A stretch of 64,000 nt of DNA, from contig OZ024850.1 of NCBI GenBank assembly GCA_964017145.1, positions 3,139,618 to 3,203,617 of the forward strand. Reading direction: 5' to 3'. Each line of letters opens with the position of its first letter. The stretch's first letter is position 1. Under the pieces are notes generated by a model. That model did not search any database. It saw only the letters and a program-made list of their open reading frames with translations, and was not told the DNA's origin. Positions 47,537 to 58,047 of this stretch are shown in pieces. Source of the stretch: Agrocybe praecox. Taxonomy: Eukaryota; Basidiomycota; Agaricomycetes; Agaricales; Agrocybaceae. The position numbers and the translations under genes are program-made.

Positions 47537-48886
47537 ATGTCTGTTCAGATTAGAAAAATAGATGATCGTGATCCTTCTGTGCATCGCTCACCTGGAGACT
47601 GGTCAGACGGAGGAAATGGTCTCGAATACATGGGCACAACTACACGGACGAATAGACTGGGGGCTTCATTAACTATCCCTTTCACAGGTGATTTTTTTCA
47701 CCTTAGAAATTGTGGCCCATACTTATGTATCGTGTTCGACGCAGGAACGAAAATCTTGATTTTTGGTACCGTGGACTATTTAGGGGCTGGTCAAACCCCG
47801 ACGTCTTTATTCAGCGTGGATGGAGGACGGGCCACGCAGTACACAGGGAGGCAACTCGCGGACGACCAGAACTACGCACAGAAATTCTATGAGTCCGACG
47901 AGCTTCCCTACGGAGACCATGTAATGCTGGTCACAATCTCGAATGCGCCCAGTATTACAGCATCTTTCACATTTGACTGGGCAGAGATATATGATCCAGG
48001 TCTTCCAGCACAGTCCTCCAGTTCAACGATGGTACCCCCTAGTACCAGCGTCAACAGGCCTACGACGACTACGTCCAACCCACCTCCACCACAAACAAGC
48101 AACTCTTCAAGTAGACAGCTGTCAGAAAGCTCAACATCATCACCAAGTGCCAGCTCTGTATCGTCAACTTCGATTTCATCTACCGGTTCTTTGTCCGGAT
48201 CGCTGTCCCAAACGTCTGAACTGTTCTCCTCTCCAACAACAACACCGCTTTCCAATCCCACATCTAATTCAACGTCCATAGACTCCGCTCAAGATATGAC
48301 CGGAGATCAATCGACGTCTGCTTCGGGCTCGCATAAGTCCTCCACTCCAGCTGTTATTGGAGGTGTAGTAGGAGGGCTTGTGGTTATCATCCTCATTTTA
48401 TTGGGAATAATTATTTGCTTAAGGAGAAGACGACATAGTGTTATCAGGCTCGTTGATTCAATATTAACACCTGGCAAATGTAGGAGTTTTTTTTTGAACT
48501 ATGTGGAAAACAAAGTATTAATACGAACGTATACTTTTCTAGCGACCAATCCACCCTCGACACAAGCGACGCGCGGGGGGACGGAGGTTACTCCATTTTT
48601 CACCGGCCCACGTTCATCTGGCCAATTTACAGCTACCGGGTCTGACAGGTTTGGACTGTCAAGTCCCAATGCTATGTCGGATTATCAGGCATCCAATCCA
48701 GACACTACCTCGCAGTCAGTAACGTCGCCTTCCTCGTCGCAGGACACACGTTCTATGATGTTTAACGCTACTGGAATGCCTGCGAGTTATGGATTTACAA
48801 AGCAAGAGCAGGCACAGCAAGATAGGTACCAGCGTAGGCGCGAAGACATTGAGGCACCTCCTCCAAGCTACGACGATCCTTTCTGA
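47537..48886 (+). CDS. single-pass Ser/Thr-rich membrane protein, copy 2
   Basis: Tandem paralogue of the gene at 45590 with the same layout: IRKIDDRDPSVHRSPGDW, GASLTIPFTGTKILIFGT and DHVMLVTISNAPSITASFTF in the N-terminal domain, a Ser/Thr stalk, TM helix VIGGVVGGLVVIILILLGII, basic CLRRRRHS, and a tail ending APPPSYDDPF, which has a PPxY motif. By analogy with copy 1 the introns are 47688-47744 and 48480-48542, giving three exons and 409 aa. Both introns are multiples of three and lack in-frame stops, so the unspliced region reads as one 449-residue frame. The first intron would insert 19 residues into the beta domain at the conserved FTG-TKI joint, so splicing is the better model. Confidence 0.82.
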   Translation: MSVQIRKIDDRDPSVHRSPGDWSDGGNGLEYMGTTTRTNRLGASLTIPFTGDFFHLRNCGPYLCIVFDAGTKILIFGTVDYLGAGQTPTSLFSVDGGRATQYTGRQLADDQNYAQKFYESDELPYGDHVMLVTISNAPSITASFTFDWAEIYDPGLPAQSSSSTMVPPSTSVNRPTTTTSNPPPPQTSNSSSRQLSESSTSSPSASSVSSTSISSTGSLSGSLSQTSELFSSPTTTPLSNPTSNSTSIDSAQDMTGDQSTSASGSHKSSTPAVIGGVVGGLVVIILILLGIIICLRRRRHSVIRLVDSILTPGKCRSFFLNYVENKVLIRTYTFLATNPPSTQATRGGTEVTPFFTGPRSSGQFTATGSDRFGLSSPNAMSDYQASNPDTTSQSVTSPSSSQDTRSMMFNATGMPASYGFTKQEQAQQDRYQRRREDIEAPPPSYDDPF

Positions 48887-50487
48887 ATCAATGCTATTTC
48901 TTTGTTTTCTCCTTCATGGTATGGCGAACAACTTGTTGGTATTTTGTTATATCATATCCTTGCTTTTTATATGAGTCATTGCGCAGCAGCGCCCATGCAT
49001 CACGAGTATTTTAAACGTTGTAGAAGACAGTTTTCTGACATTTTCTCTTCCTCTTCATCATATATGTAAGCTATTATCGCCCTCCAATAGCGATCATAAA
49101 ATATTCAATGTAATCCTGCGTCGTAATAACTTCAACGAAACGGACATGTACATATCAAGTACATATTCGGGTACTTCTCCCAGTATTCACACTCGAACTC
49201 CCGAGTCGAGGAAGTACGGCGATAACAGGAACAATACGGTTCAATAATGACAATGCAATACCTTCAACCACACGGATGCATGCTGCCTTTTTATTTCTCA
49301 CCAGAGAGGTGCTATGGCACTTAGTACTAAGATCAAACTACAAGGCGGCATCCGTTGGGGATCAGCCTAGAGATATGGTGACGATAATATAGTTGCTTTT
49401 TTAACGTCTTTATGATGATATTTACTTTATTTTCGCCCTTTCCTATACCATACAGTATACTATTACAAGTCCAACCCGCCATGAGCGCTTGTATTTCCCG
49501 AGGGCGTGCCGCCGTGTGGGAAGATGTCGCACAGCCACGAGTGCTGGACATTCTGTCTACTCCTGTTATCATGCGGCCATCATTTATCTTCCTCATGTAC
49601 GCACTGCTGCAACGAATGTGCTCCATTGTCTTGTGTGTTTCCCAGTTTTGATAATACCGCTCCTGCATCAGCCATTTTGACATCGAGGCCGACGACGGCA
49701 GTGCTATCTCTGGAATAACTTGTGAATAACACTGGGAAACCCATATCGATTCCTCCCTCGGCACTCTAACGACGGAAGTCCGCATCATTGTATACCGAAT
49801 CCCCGGCTGACGTCTGATTTACCTCTTGTTATTTCTATCTGGTGAATGCTAGTACTCGAGGTGGCTAAATACTGGGAACTCGTACATAGGGACCGGAGTT
49901 GGAAGTACCTTCGATGCCAACGTTGATCTCATCACCTATCGAGGACCAACTTTGAGCGCGAAGGCTCATTTATATCGATGGACGGCACGATCGTTCAACA
50001 CCTGGGTACGCTGGAGACATTTTTATCTTTGACAAATCATCGTCATGATGTCATCCTATTTTCTAAACTACTCAATCAGGATAACTTCCAACTTCAAGAG
50101 CAGGCGCTGTCGCTATTTTTGGGCTCATCAACAGAACTATGTATCAAGTCATACTTAGCTGGATGTGGTTCTTTTACCTATCGATTCCAAGGATATCTGC
50201 CTTGCATAGTAAGTTTTACTTTTTCTCGAGAGAACTTGGAGGGAGACATTGACGAGTTGCTCCAGGTCCATATTGTCCATATTAAGATCCATGAGGCACG
50301 CTCGGGATGAAATGACTAGACAGGCACTCGGCGCTGACGCTGACGCCCTATCTGACTGCAACTAATTTGACGACTCCGACTTGCCGTGGCTTCAGACCGA
50401 GGACGACTTAAATTCAACGATGCAACCGGAATTATTTCATCCTTTCTTTCTATTTACTTCTCCTTCACTAAGCCTGTGGCAGGCACT
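48887..50487. other. intergenic region, no gene seen
   Basis: About 1.6 kb. Short frames (for example near 49340-49790 and 49980-50310) lack splice or family support. The right end should carry the promoter of the four-TM gene. Confidence 0.45.
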
Positions 50488-51762
50488 ATGGGCTTTTTTT
50501 ACGTGGCTCGCAACATCGTACTGGGTAAATACCAACTAAGATACATACGAAATCTAAAACGGCTTACATCTAATTCTTTCGCAGGTTTATGCCTTATTCT
50601 GACCTTGCCCAGCCTCGGACTTATAGGGCATTGGACGCAAGGCACACAACTGGACCATAGGGTACTTGACTTCGAGGGCATGGGCCTCTTTATATCCGTT
50701 TTATCTTTCGTTTTATTCCCAGTCATGTACGTGCATTAAGCACATAGTACATTATTCCATCGACTCATCATCATCTTTTAAATTCAGGTTGATTTTATCC
50801 GAATTCAGGAAGCATGCGTTCGTTCTATACGTTATCAGCGAGCTGGCCATCGTTGGTTCGTCATCGTTTGCTAAACTCTCAATTACCCGCTTGACCTTTG
50901 GCTGACCGAGATCATGACAAATAGCCCTTCTTTTTATCCTTTGGATGGTTGCTGCTATCCTCGTCATTGAAGAACGAGAACTTCTATACCCCCAGAACGA
51001 CTGCTCGCTTATTCGCGATCGTAAGGATTATTCTTTTTGAAATGATAATCTGCCAATTCACAAACGCCTTCAGCTAAACAATCACAGTGGTGCAACGAGC
51101 TAATGGCAATCCAAGGCTTAACTATCACGATCTTCGTATTCCGTGCGTATCATTACCTACATCTCACCGCATGATATCTATCTAATAAACGACCATCTCA
51201 TCCTTCATCAGTACTATTATACCTTCTCGTCCTAGCAGTATACGCCTTTGTCAAGCATTCACAAGGACACCTCGTCTGGATGCGATCCGTCAAAGAGCTG
51301 CAGGTCTCTCTTCCCAAGGTCAAGCTGAGCCACGAACCCGGTGAGCTTGACGCCCAAGGAAACCCCATCCACCAACAAAATGGCTCTTTATTTGGCGCAC
51401 CTAACACATACCCTCCTACCGGAAATGGGCATGTGGAACCTTACCCCCAGGCGCAGCCACAATTGCAGCCACAACCGCAACAATACCACCAGTCACAACC
51501 ACAGCCCCAGCCGACATACGCGTCGATACCACAGGCTCAGCCCGTGCAGACGCAGTCGACAGGCGGCAGCCAACACCAACACCAACACCAACAAAACCAA
51601 CAACAACAAGTAACCCAATCCATCACCTACTCCCGCCCTCCGCCAGGCGCGCAATACCCGCAACCAATGCAACAAGCTGCTGTGCCCCAACCATCCATGT
51701 ATCCCAACGCGGTGACACAGCACGGGAGTGGGAATGGGATGTCTTATGCAGCTCAAATATGA
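50488..51762 (+). CDS. four-TM MARVEL-like membrane protein with Q/P/H-rich tail
   Basis: Integral membrane protein resembling the MARVEL-like four-helix proteins frequent in basidiomycetes. Start ATG 50488 (MGFFYVARNIVLG), then exons joined through short introns. TM1 is GLCLILTLPSLGLIGHW, TM2 MGLFISVLSFVLFPVMLI, TM3 YVISELAIVALLFILWMV and TM4 near LLLYLLVLAVYAFVKHSQ. A small exon (WCNELMAIQGLTITIFVF) lies near 51090-51139. The final exon encodes a cytosolic tail of about 160 residues rich in Gln, Pro and His (QPQLQPQPQQYHQSQPQPQ, then HQHQHQQNQQQQ). TM1 and TM2 flank a short loop (TQGTQLDHRVLDFEG). The role is unknown; membrane organisation or protein sorting is a family-level guess. Confidence 0.75.
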
Positions 51763-52593
51763 ACTCGGATGTAGAGCTGTTCATGCTCATGCTTCGAGTC
51801 GATATACGAATAATGTTGTAATTTATTTACCTTGTACGTTTTCTTCTTCAATTCTACATTTTATCTAGACACCGCGTTTCAATTGTACACCATACTCTAT
51901 AATTTATTCAATGACGTTCCTTACATGCTCTCCAGCTTTCAAGAACCATGCGTATACATGGACCTACGTATGAATCGAACTTTAATTACTTCTGGTCAAT
52001 GACACAACGATAGCACTGCACACTCAATAGCAGAGAAAAAGGTAGCCCACAAACCTTAAAACTCAGAGAATGCTAATCACAACAACAACGATGACATTTG
52101 AGGCGATTTCGAACACAATAGTATTGGGAGAAAACCAAACAACGAAGTCTACACTAAGCGCGATTGACGAAGCCCAGAGCAACGACGAGGTATGTACGTA
52201 GATATGCAAGTAAGACGAAGATCGACGAACGATCAAAACAACAGATTATCAAGGTAAAAAGGAGAAAAACTCGAGATACTTTAGTACTTTATTTCTGGGA
52301 TGGGGATGGTGGGCAATTGGTGGGGAATGATGGTGAGGGATCATAAGAATACATGTAAACATCAGAGACGACTTGGTAAAATAATAAAGGTCGTCAGAGA
52401 GCCTGTCCGATGGTAAGCTAGCGAGACACGAATCGTTTTTGAGTCGGGGAGTAGGAAGAGAGTAGGATGAGAAAGGAGGCATACATGGATTCAGCATAGA
52501 ACAAAACATAGAGATTCGATGACGAGCAATTGAATGCCGTCAATAAAAGAAGGAAAAAAATAAAACGAATAACAAAAAATAAAACAAGCCCAT
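51763..52593. other. convergent 3' intergenic region, no gene seen
   Basis: 831 bp between the stop codons of the four-TM gene and the bZIP gene. It is A-rich toward the bZIP end (52540-52585), consistent with 3' UTRs. Confidence 0.5.
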
Positions 52594-54405
52594 TTAGTTT
52601 GCGTCCGCGTGTTTGGGTACATCGGGAGGGAAGTCTGGGTAGTTGAATCCCTTCTCGCGAAGAACTGCCAACAGATCCTTGGCCCTGCGTTCCCAACACT
52701 CCTTGAACTCCCTCTCCTCATCGCGCGAAGCCTTCAATTTGACGTGTTGATCCAACTTGCGCTGTCTGCTCCTCCTCGCTGCCACCGTGTTCTGGCGACG
52801 CTTGTGAGCGATTTGCTGCGCCTGTGTCGCGTCGGCAGGAAGATCTTCGATATCCTCATCATCATCAACCATCGACCTAGCACGCTTACGGGCAAAGGTC
52901 ACTGGTACCTCCTTCCTTGAAGTGGCAGAGGGGGTTACATAGTTGCGCGGCTGTGTGGGCGCGTCCTCGCTCAAGAGGTCGGCAGCGGTAATGCCTTGAC
53001 GGTGTCCAGTAGCTTTGGGACGAGTGCGCGATGGTCCAGCTGAGTCACCCTGAGCTGCACCACGTCGTTTGGTGGCGGTGCTGTTCTGAACGGGAGGTTG
53101 AGGGGTGATGAAGGTTGGAGGCGGAGGATGAAAGGTCGGGAAAGTGTCCGGGAGTTGGACGTGAGGAGAAAAGGCAATGAGAGAATCAAAGTTAGGCATT
53201 TGATGTTCTTGCGCCTTCGAAAGACTGTCGTAGCTGCCCATTGGACCTGGGGCTTTGATGGCAATCTCATCGTGGTTGTAGACATCGGAGCTGCTCATGA
53301 TCAAGGGTTGGTTGGAATCGAAGTCGTTGTAGATGAAGTCCATGCCAGGGCTGGTGAGCATAGCTTGGTCGGCCCACGCAGGTGTCTCCAGGAAATCATC
53401 CAGTGGGGTTTCATCAGGAGACACACCATAGTCAGTGTTGTAGTCGAGATCTGGTATTAAAGGAGAAGTAGGGTCCCAGTTCTGACTGTCGATAAAATCT
53501 GAATCATTGAGTTGGGGAGTCGACGCTGCAGCAACTTCATGAGACGGGGGGATAGAATAGAAACGGGACACTTCGGGCTCACCAATGATGTCGACGATAG
53601 TCTGGAGCTCTGATTCGGTAAGTATGGGAGGCTCAGCGGGCGCGTTCGACGACGCCAGAGTGCCGGGCTCTGGAGTCTGCGCAGGCGGAAGAGTTGTGTC
53701 GTAGGACATAGTAGGCGCAGCGGTCGGCTTCTTATTATCGCTTAACATGTTGAGGTAGTTGCTCCTGATCTCCAGGAAGTCGACGGGACGCGCTTGTGGG
53801 TTGCTAGGGTTGCTGTTGTATCGAGATGTTGTTTGGGGCAAAGGAGGCAGGATCTGGGGGATTCCATAATGTACTGCTAAATCCGTGGTGGATTCAAAGA
53901 CCTTAGTAGACGTCCGAGGACGACGAATTGGGTGATTTATAACATGTTGGGTAAGAGGTTGAGAAAAACTCGAAACAGATGTTTCGGGTGGAGTTGACGG
54001 TTGACCGAAGTTACGGGAGGCCGATGACGAGGGTAAAGAGGCCGGGTTATTCACAGAGAAGTGAACATCGTGACCTGAGTATATAGTGTGGGTGGTATTC
54101 TGATGGGCGGAAATCGCGATTCCTGTTGGGTGACTTTGGAAGGAGTTGGTAGACGAAGGCACCTCGTTTGGTAACCTTGTTAGCCTAGAGGATTCTGGGA
54201 TCAGTTCCTGTTCGAGAAAACGGGTATCATGTTTGGCCACGAGATGTTCCTGTGTTGAAGGACTAGGACCAAAAGCAGAGGCTAATTGCAATTCACGCTG
54301 GTATCTGGGCGAGTCCACATCCATCTGAATAAGCCCTGTCGCCGGAGACTTGCTACCGGACGACTTGCCCTCTGGCATCTTCGAAATCATTGATGGTGAA
54401 TCCAT
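52594..54405 (-). CDS. bZIP transcription factor, Gcn4/Cpc1-like
   Basis: Transcriptional activator; by resemblance, of the general amino-acid control type. A single coding exon of 1,812 nt gives 603 aa from ATG 54405 (MDSPSMISKMPEGKSSG). The C-terminal basic region KRRQNTVAARRSRQRKLDQH has the N-x-x-A-A-R-x-S-R signature shared with Gcn4 and Cpc1. A short zipper follows (HVKLKASRDEEREFKECW, LLAVLREKGF). The rest is Pro/Ser/Thr-rich with acidic, hydrophobic activation-like patches (ETPLDDFLETPAWADQAML, MDFIYNDFDSNQPLIMS). A nuclear signal may be RKRARSMVDDDED-adjacent. The stop is followed by an A/T-rich 3' region. A Gcn4 assignment is likely but not proven, because other fungal bZIPs share the basic region. 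Confidence 0.85.
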   Translation of the reverse strand: MDSPSMISKMPEGKSSGSKSPATGLIQMDVDSPRYQRELQLASAFGPSPSTQEHLVAKHDTRFLEQELIPESSRLTRLPNEVPSSTNSFQSHPTGIAISAHQNTTHTIYSGHDVHFSVNNPASLPSSSASRNFGQPSTPPETSVSSFSQPLTQHVINHPIRRPRTSTKVFESTTDLAVHYGIPQILPPLPQTTSRYNSNPSNPQARPVDFLEIRSNYLNMLSDNKKPTAAPTMSYDTTLPPAQTPEPGTLASSNAPAEPPILTESELQTIVDIIGEPEVSRFYSIPPSHEVAAASTPQLNDSDFIDSQNWDPTSPLIPDLDYNTDYGVSPDETPLDDFLETPAWADQAMLTSPGMDFIYNDFDSNQPLIMSSSDVYNHDEIAIKAPGPMGSYDSLSKAQEHQMPNFDSLIAFSPHVQLPDTFPTFHPPPPTFITPQPPVQNSTATKRRGAAQGDSAGPSRTRPKATGHRQGITAADLLSEDAPTQPRNYVTPSATSRKEVPVTFARKRARSMVDDDEDIEDLPADATQAQQIAHKRRQNTVAARRSRQRKLDQHVKLKASRDEEREFKECWERRAKDLLAVLREKGFNYPDFPPDVPKHADAN

Positions 54406-54625
54406 ATGAATCGAAACAAATAACAAGCGAGGATATCGCTGTACAGGTATGCACACGTAGGCCAAAATATCAGACAGATAATGGAAACTAGTGACTCACA
54501 GATACCCCAGGGATAAGCTGAGGGTAGATTGGAGTGCTGGGTACAGATGAGTCTGCCCAGGTCAATGAAGATGGGGGGGAAGAAAGAAAACGGGGCATCT
54601 TTCATCCTGACTCGACAGTTTATAT
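54406..54625 (-). promoter_or_regulatory. 5' leader/promoter of the bZIP gene, with intron, upstream ATG and TGACTC
   Basis: Reading toward the gene: a TATATA-type element near 54615-54622, a TGACTC half-site of the Gcn4 recognition sequence (54608-54613 on the plus strand), an upstream ATG at 54605-54603, and a strong GTGAGT donor near 54497 with a CTGTACAG acceptor near 54442 that would splice the leader. Whether the upstream ATG is transcribed depends on an unknown start site. Confidence 0.4.
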
Positions 54626-57343
54626 ATTATTTGCACAGCCTTGTTTTTTTCAATCTCCGATAGCGGCGGTTCCGCCTTCTCTGGCCAATCATACTGTCCC
54701 GGTCCTCCTGATGTCAAATCTTATCCGTTTTCCTTGTAAAAAGTTGTCAGACCAAAAGAATTTTTTTTCTATCCATCGTGCCCACTTTTCCGCACGTTTT
54801 ACTCGGAAAATGAAGGGGGAATAACATAAAAAAGTAATCAGATGCTCTCAAGACGAGTCATATCTGTCCGTGTAACCATGTTGCATGATGACACATTTGC
54901 GCCGCTCTTCACGGCGTTCTCATGGGCGGCGTTGATGCACCACCCCATCAATCCCGACGCCTGCCTCTTATAGGAAAGGCGCACCCCGCCCAAGGGCGCG
55001 CGACATAGCCTTTGACACCGCATATCTTCTATATTCCCTTTCGCCCTCCGTTTGCCATCGGAAATTCGTACCATTTTCTCAGCGGATTCATTCTGGGGGC
55101 TAATTTCGCTTATGACAAATCCAACCGACGATATCCCGTGCAAACGATCTTCCACCGGATTGGCCAGCTCGAAACTTTATCTTTATCATCTCTGGGCGAA
55201 GCACAGCTCAAAACCCAACTACACCCCACGATCATACCGGTAATTTTCCTCTCATCTGCAACAATATTCCATTGTTCTTGTTCCTCGTCGAGGAAGCTTC
55301 CATTCTATAAATTTCCTTCTTCGACGAGGTCTGATTTTAGTTGCATCGTGCCCTTTCTTCCATTTCAGTTATGTCGAGGCGCACAATTCGAGGAATTTCA
55401 AATGGATTGTGAGTTGCTGTGCTCACAGAGACATGGAAAAAACCGCGGATTCATGACATAAACTTGTCCAAAATGTCATCCTCTGCGGGACTACTTGCTT
55501 CTGTGCCGTATAATTATCCATGCCGATCGGAATGGAATGTAGCGCGTCTATCGCACTCACTATCAGTTCAGACAGACGCCTGAAGAGATAGCTCCTCATC
55601 CAAACGGCATCGCACGCCGAATCGCGCTACGCATGCACGGCTACCTTGACACCTTGGTCATGGGAGTGAGACGAGACAGCTACGCAGTCCATCTGACAAA
55701 TGGGTTTTGGCAGACGCAGCCGTGTCTGCGTAATAGTTACCGACCTTTTTACGTGCTATCTCCGTACGCGTAGTCTTTATGTTTTGGGTTTCTTTTTCAG
55801 TTATTCAAGCCTCCAAGCGCATTTCCGTCGATTCCGAGACCAATTCCGAATTTCCAACCCAACGTGCTGGGCTACGTACTCCCAGGGAAGTCAATTATAG
55901 TTCGTCACAGCCATGGCAGCAACAGGGGCCAACATATCTTTTTTATTCATCCGTGCACGCATGCACATGCGTATAGATGCGTATGCGTATGTTGTTCGAT
56001 CAGAACATATTGCTCAATCATAATATGATGGTAATTCACATTGATTGGCATGGGCTGATATTTGTCTCGTTTGGGAAAAGATATGCTGGTGTATATGAGT
56101 CCTGTCCTTGTCATCCGGCCTAAAAGTGCTGTGCACAGCGCCGGACACGCATACACACACGTATGCATGTGCGATATGTCGTGGATGACATCAGTTGCAA
56201 TGGCTGCACGTACATCCATGCGTGTATGCGCAGTATCCACGTCGCGACGCCACATATATATGGATTGGGCTGTCGACTGTTTCGCATTAAGGGCACACCA
56301 CATCGAGGAAGGTATAATCAGGGGCGGGTACCGTGGGCGGTCGTCCCAGAGTGCGAAACCAATTGTGACGATTCCCGAGGTAGGTCAAATAAACCCAAGA
56401 GCGAGTAAGCCTGCTTTGAAGTACAGCTGTTGCCACAGGTAATCATGTTCGTCGGATAGGCAAGACATGATGCGACACGACACGACACTAGTGTGTGTTT
56501 CGAAAGTGCAAAGATATGCACCGCGCGGGGGTGATATTTCCAAGGAGTCGATTCCGTCTTTGATACCAATTCCGATGACCCATAAACATATTTGTTCTAT
56601 GTAACTGAGAGAGACGACGAATGCGTCGGGCGGTCACATTCGCCGATTGAGCAATCAAAGCTGTAAGCTGATGATTAACAAGTTTGTCTTCAGCAGGTCA
56701 GTTATTTCCAGAGTCCCGGTTATGCAACATAAATAAAACCATCAAGTGAGGGAGCACTAGCACTGTTCGCCGTCGCCTGGCGCGCCGGGTGACAGTAAAG
56801 AGTCGAGGTCGCGATGGACGAATGATGGATGGATTGCCACTAGTGTCATTGATGCGCCGTTGTGCTATAGGTTCTCCGTTTCCCAGGTAATATGCGCGTC
56901 ATATAAGTAGAACATGGGCGCTTGTCTGGTGCAAAAATATCGCGGCGCAGATATTATTATCTAGCCCAAATTGATAAATTCCATGCTGCCAGATGGAGAA
57001 CACACATATTCTCGACCAGAGAAAAGGTATGGGAGAACCAGCATCATTCAAGAGTCTGAGTCCAAGGGAAGACCGCAACAAGGTCCGACTAGGACGCTCA
57101 TTAATTCATTACCACTTTCATTCGTTTATTCTCTCTTGCCTGACATAGAGAACCTGTGAGCACTCTTAGTAAAATTAGCTATTTACCTTCAAAAAGAGAA
57201 GTTTAACGCACACGTACCCCCACTTTCCGATCAACTGTTTGGAGATGCCACAGCCTACAGGACCCAGTAGTTCCACCATCTTATCTTGAATAAAGATATT
57301 GCTTTCCCAAGATTCAAGTAAAATTAGAATCCAAGCCGCTGAC
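54626..57343. other. gene-poor region, no gene seen
   Basis: About 2.7 kb with no coherent gene. It includes a CA/TG-alternating patch rich in GCAT and ATGC words near 55960-56230 (possible unusual DNA structure or satellite remnant). Open frames in it show no family motif. Confidence 0.45.
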
Positions 57344-57797
57344 TGTAAGTTACTCCAGCTCTAAGATGGCGGGCCGCAGGAAAAAATACAGGGGAACAAA
57401 GGAATAACGCGCGAACAGTGACCATAGAGTTCAAGAGTTGACAAAAGGGAGCGGAGAGAAGACATGAAAAATACGGGAGGAGAGCGAGTGGCCAAAAAAG
57501 GGGGAAACAGAATGAAGGACAACGTAGGCCTTTTATACTCCGCCAACCTGAGGGGAATGAGTCAACAACGGTACCGCGTAGGCTCCAGACGGTGGCCAAT
57601 TAGCTATATCGGGAAAACACAAGGGCGCGTCGGCATCACGTGATGGGTGACTCCGACGCGTCGGGAACTCGGGGTTCGGGAGCTTACGTTACTCCCGAAC
57701 TAATACCGACGCCCTCCGAGGTCCGATGCACGCGAGGAGCGGGCAAGAATGGGGGTAGCATCTGGTGGAATGACGAAATCTGTCGAAATTCATAACA
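57344..57797 (-). mobile_element. candidate solo LTR / retrotransposon LTR remnant
   Basis: On the minus strand a 454-bp block begins TGTTATGAA (from 57797) and ends GTAACTTACA (57344), matching the TG...CA boundaries and TGTTATG start common in fungal LTRs. It has a promoter-like TATAAAAGG (revcomp near 57529-57538) and a preceding purine-rich AGGGGCG that could be a polypurine tract. No matching 5-bp target duplication was found and no gag-pol sequence is adjacent, so this is a solo or degraded LTR at best. It also carries perfect palindromes (see findings). Confidence 0.45.
57674..57700. repeat. perfect 9-bp inverted repeat (hairpin) in the LTR candidate
   Basis: GTTCGGGAG at 57674-57682 and CTCCCGAAC at 57692-57700 are exact reverse complements around a 9-nt loop. 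Confidence 0.85.
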
Positions 57798-58047
57798 CGC
57801 CCCTGAGCTCATGAGCACTATATGTGGTAAATACACATGAAGAGAAATATCTTTGCATTTAATAAACAATATATGTATTTAATTATAACGAATAGGCGTA
57901 GACTACGTGAAAAATGTTGTAGAATCCTTTGGATGATATTTACATTTATAGATTAAATAAAATTTTGACATCGAACAGGGTTTCCTTGATGCTTGAATAG
58001 GTGGGTGGCGCTCCGAAGGTGTTCGTATTCCAATCCGATCCGAATAA
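57798..58047. other. 3' flank of the glycerol-3-phosphate dehydrogenase gene
   Basis: A/T-rich 250 bp between the LTR candidate and the stop codon, suiting a 3' UTR and poly(A) site. No gene was seen. Confidence 0.5.

Noticed and set aside
49333..50361. Several 70-150 residue ORFs on both strands before the four-TM gene
   Set aside because: No splice-consistent structure, no hydrophobic or domain pattern, and codon composition like intergenic DNA.
54838..56442. Open frames of 60-149 residues in the 54.8-56.4 kb gap
   Set aside because: They overlap each other on both strands, contain low-complexity CA/TG words and show no conserved motif.
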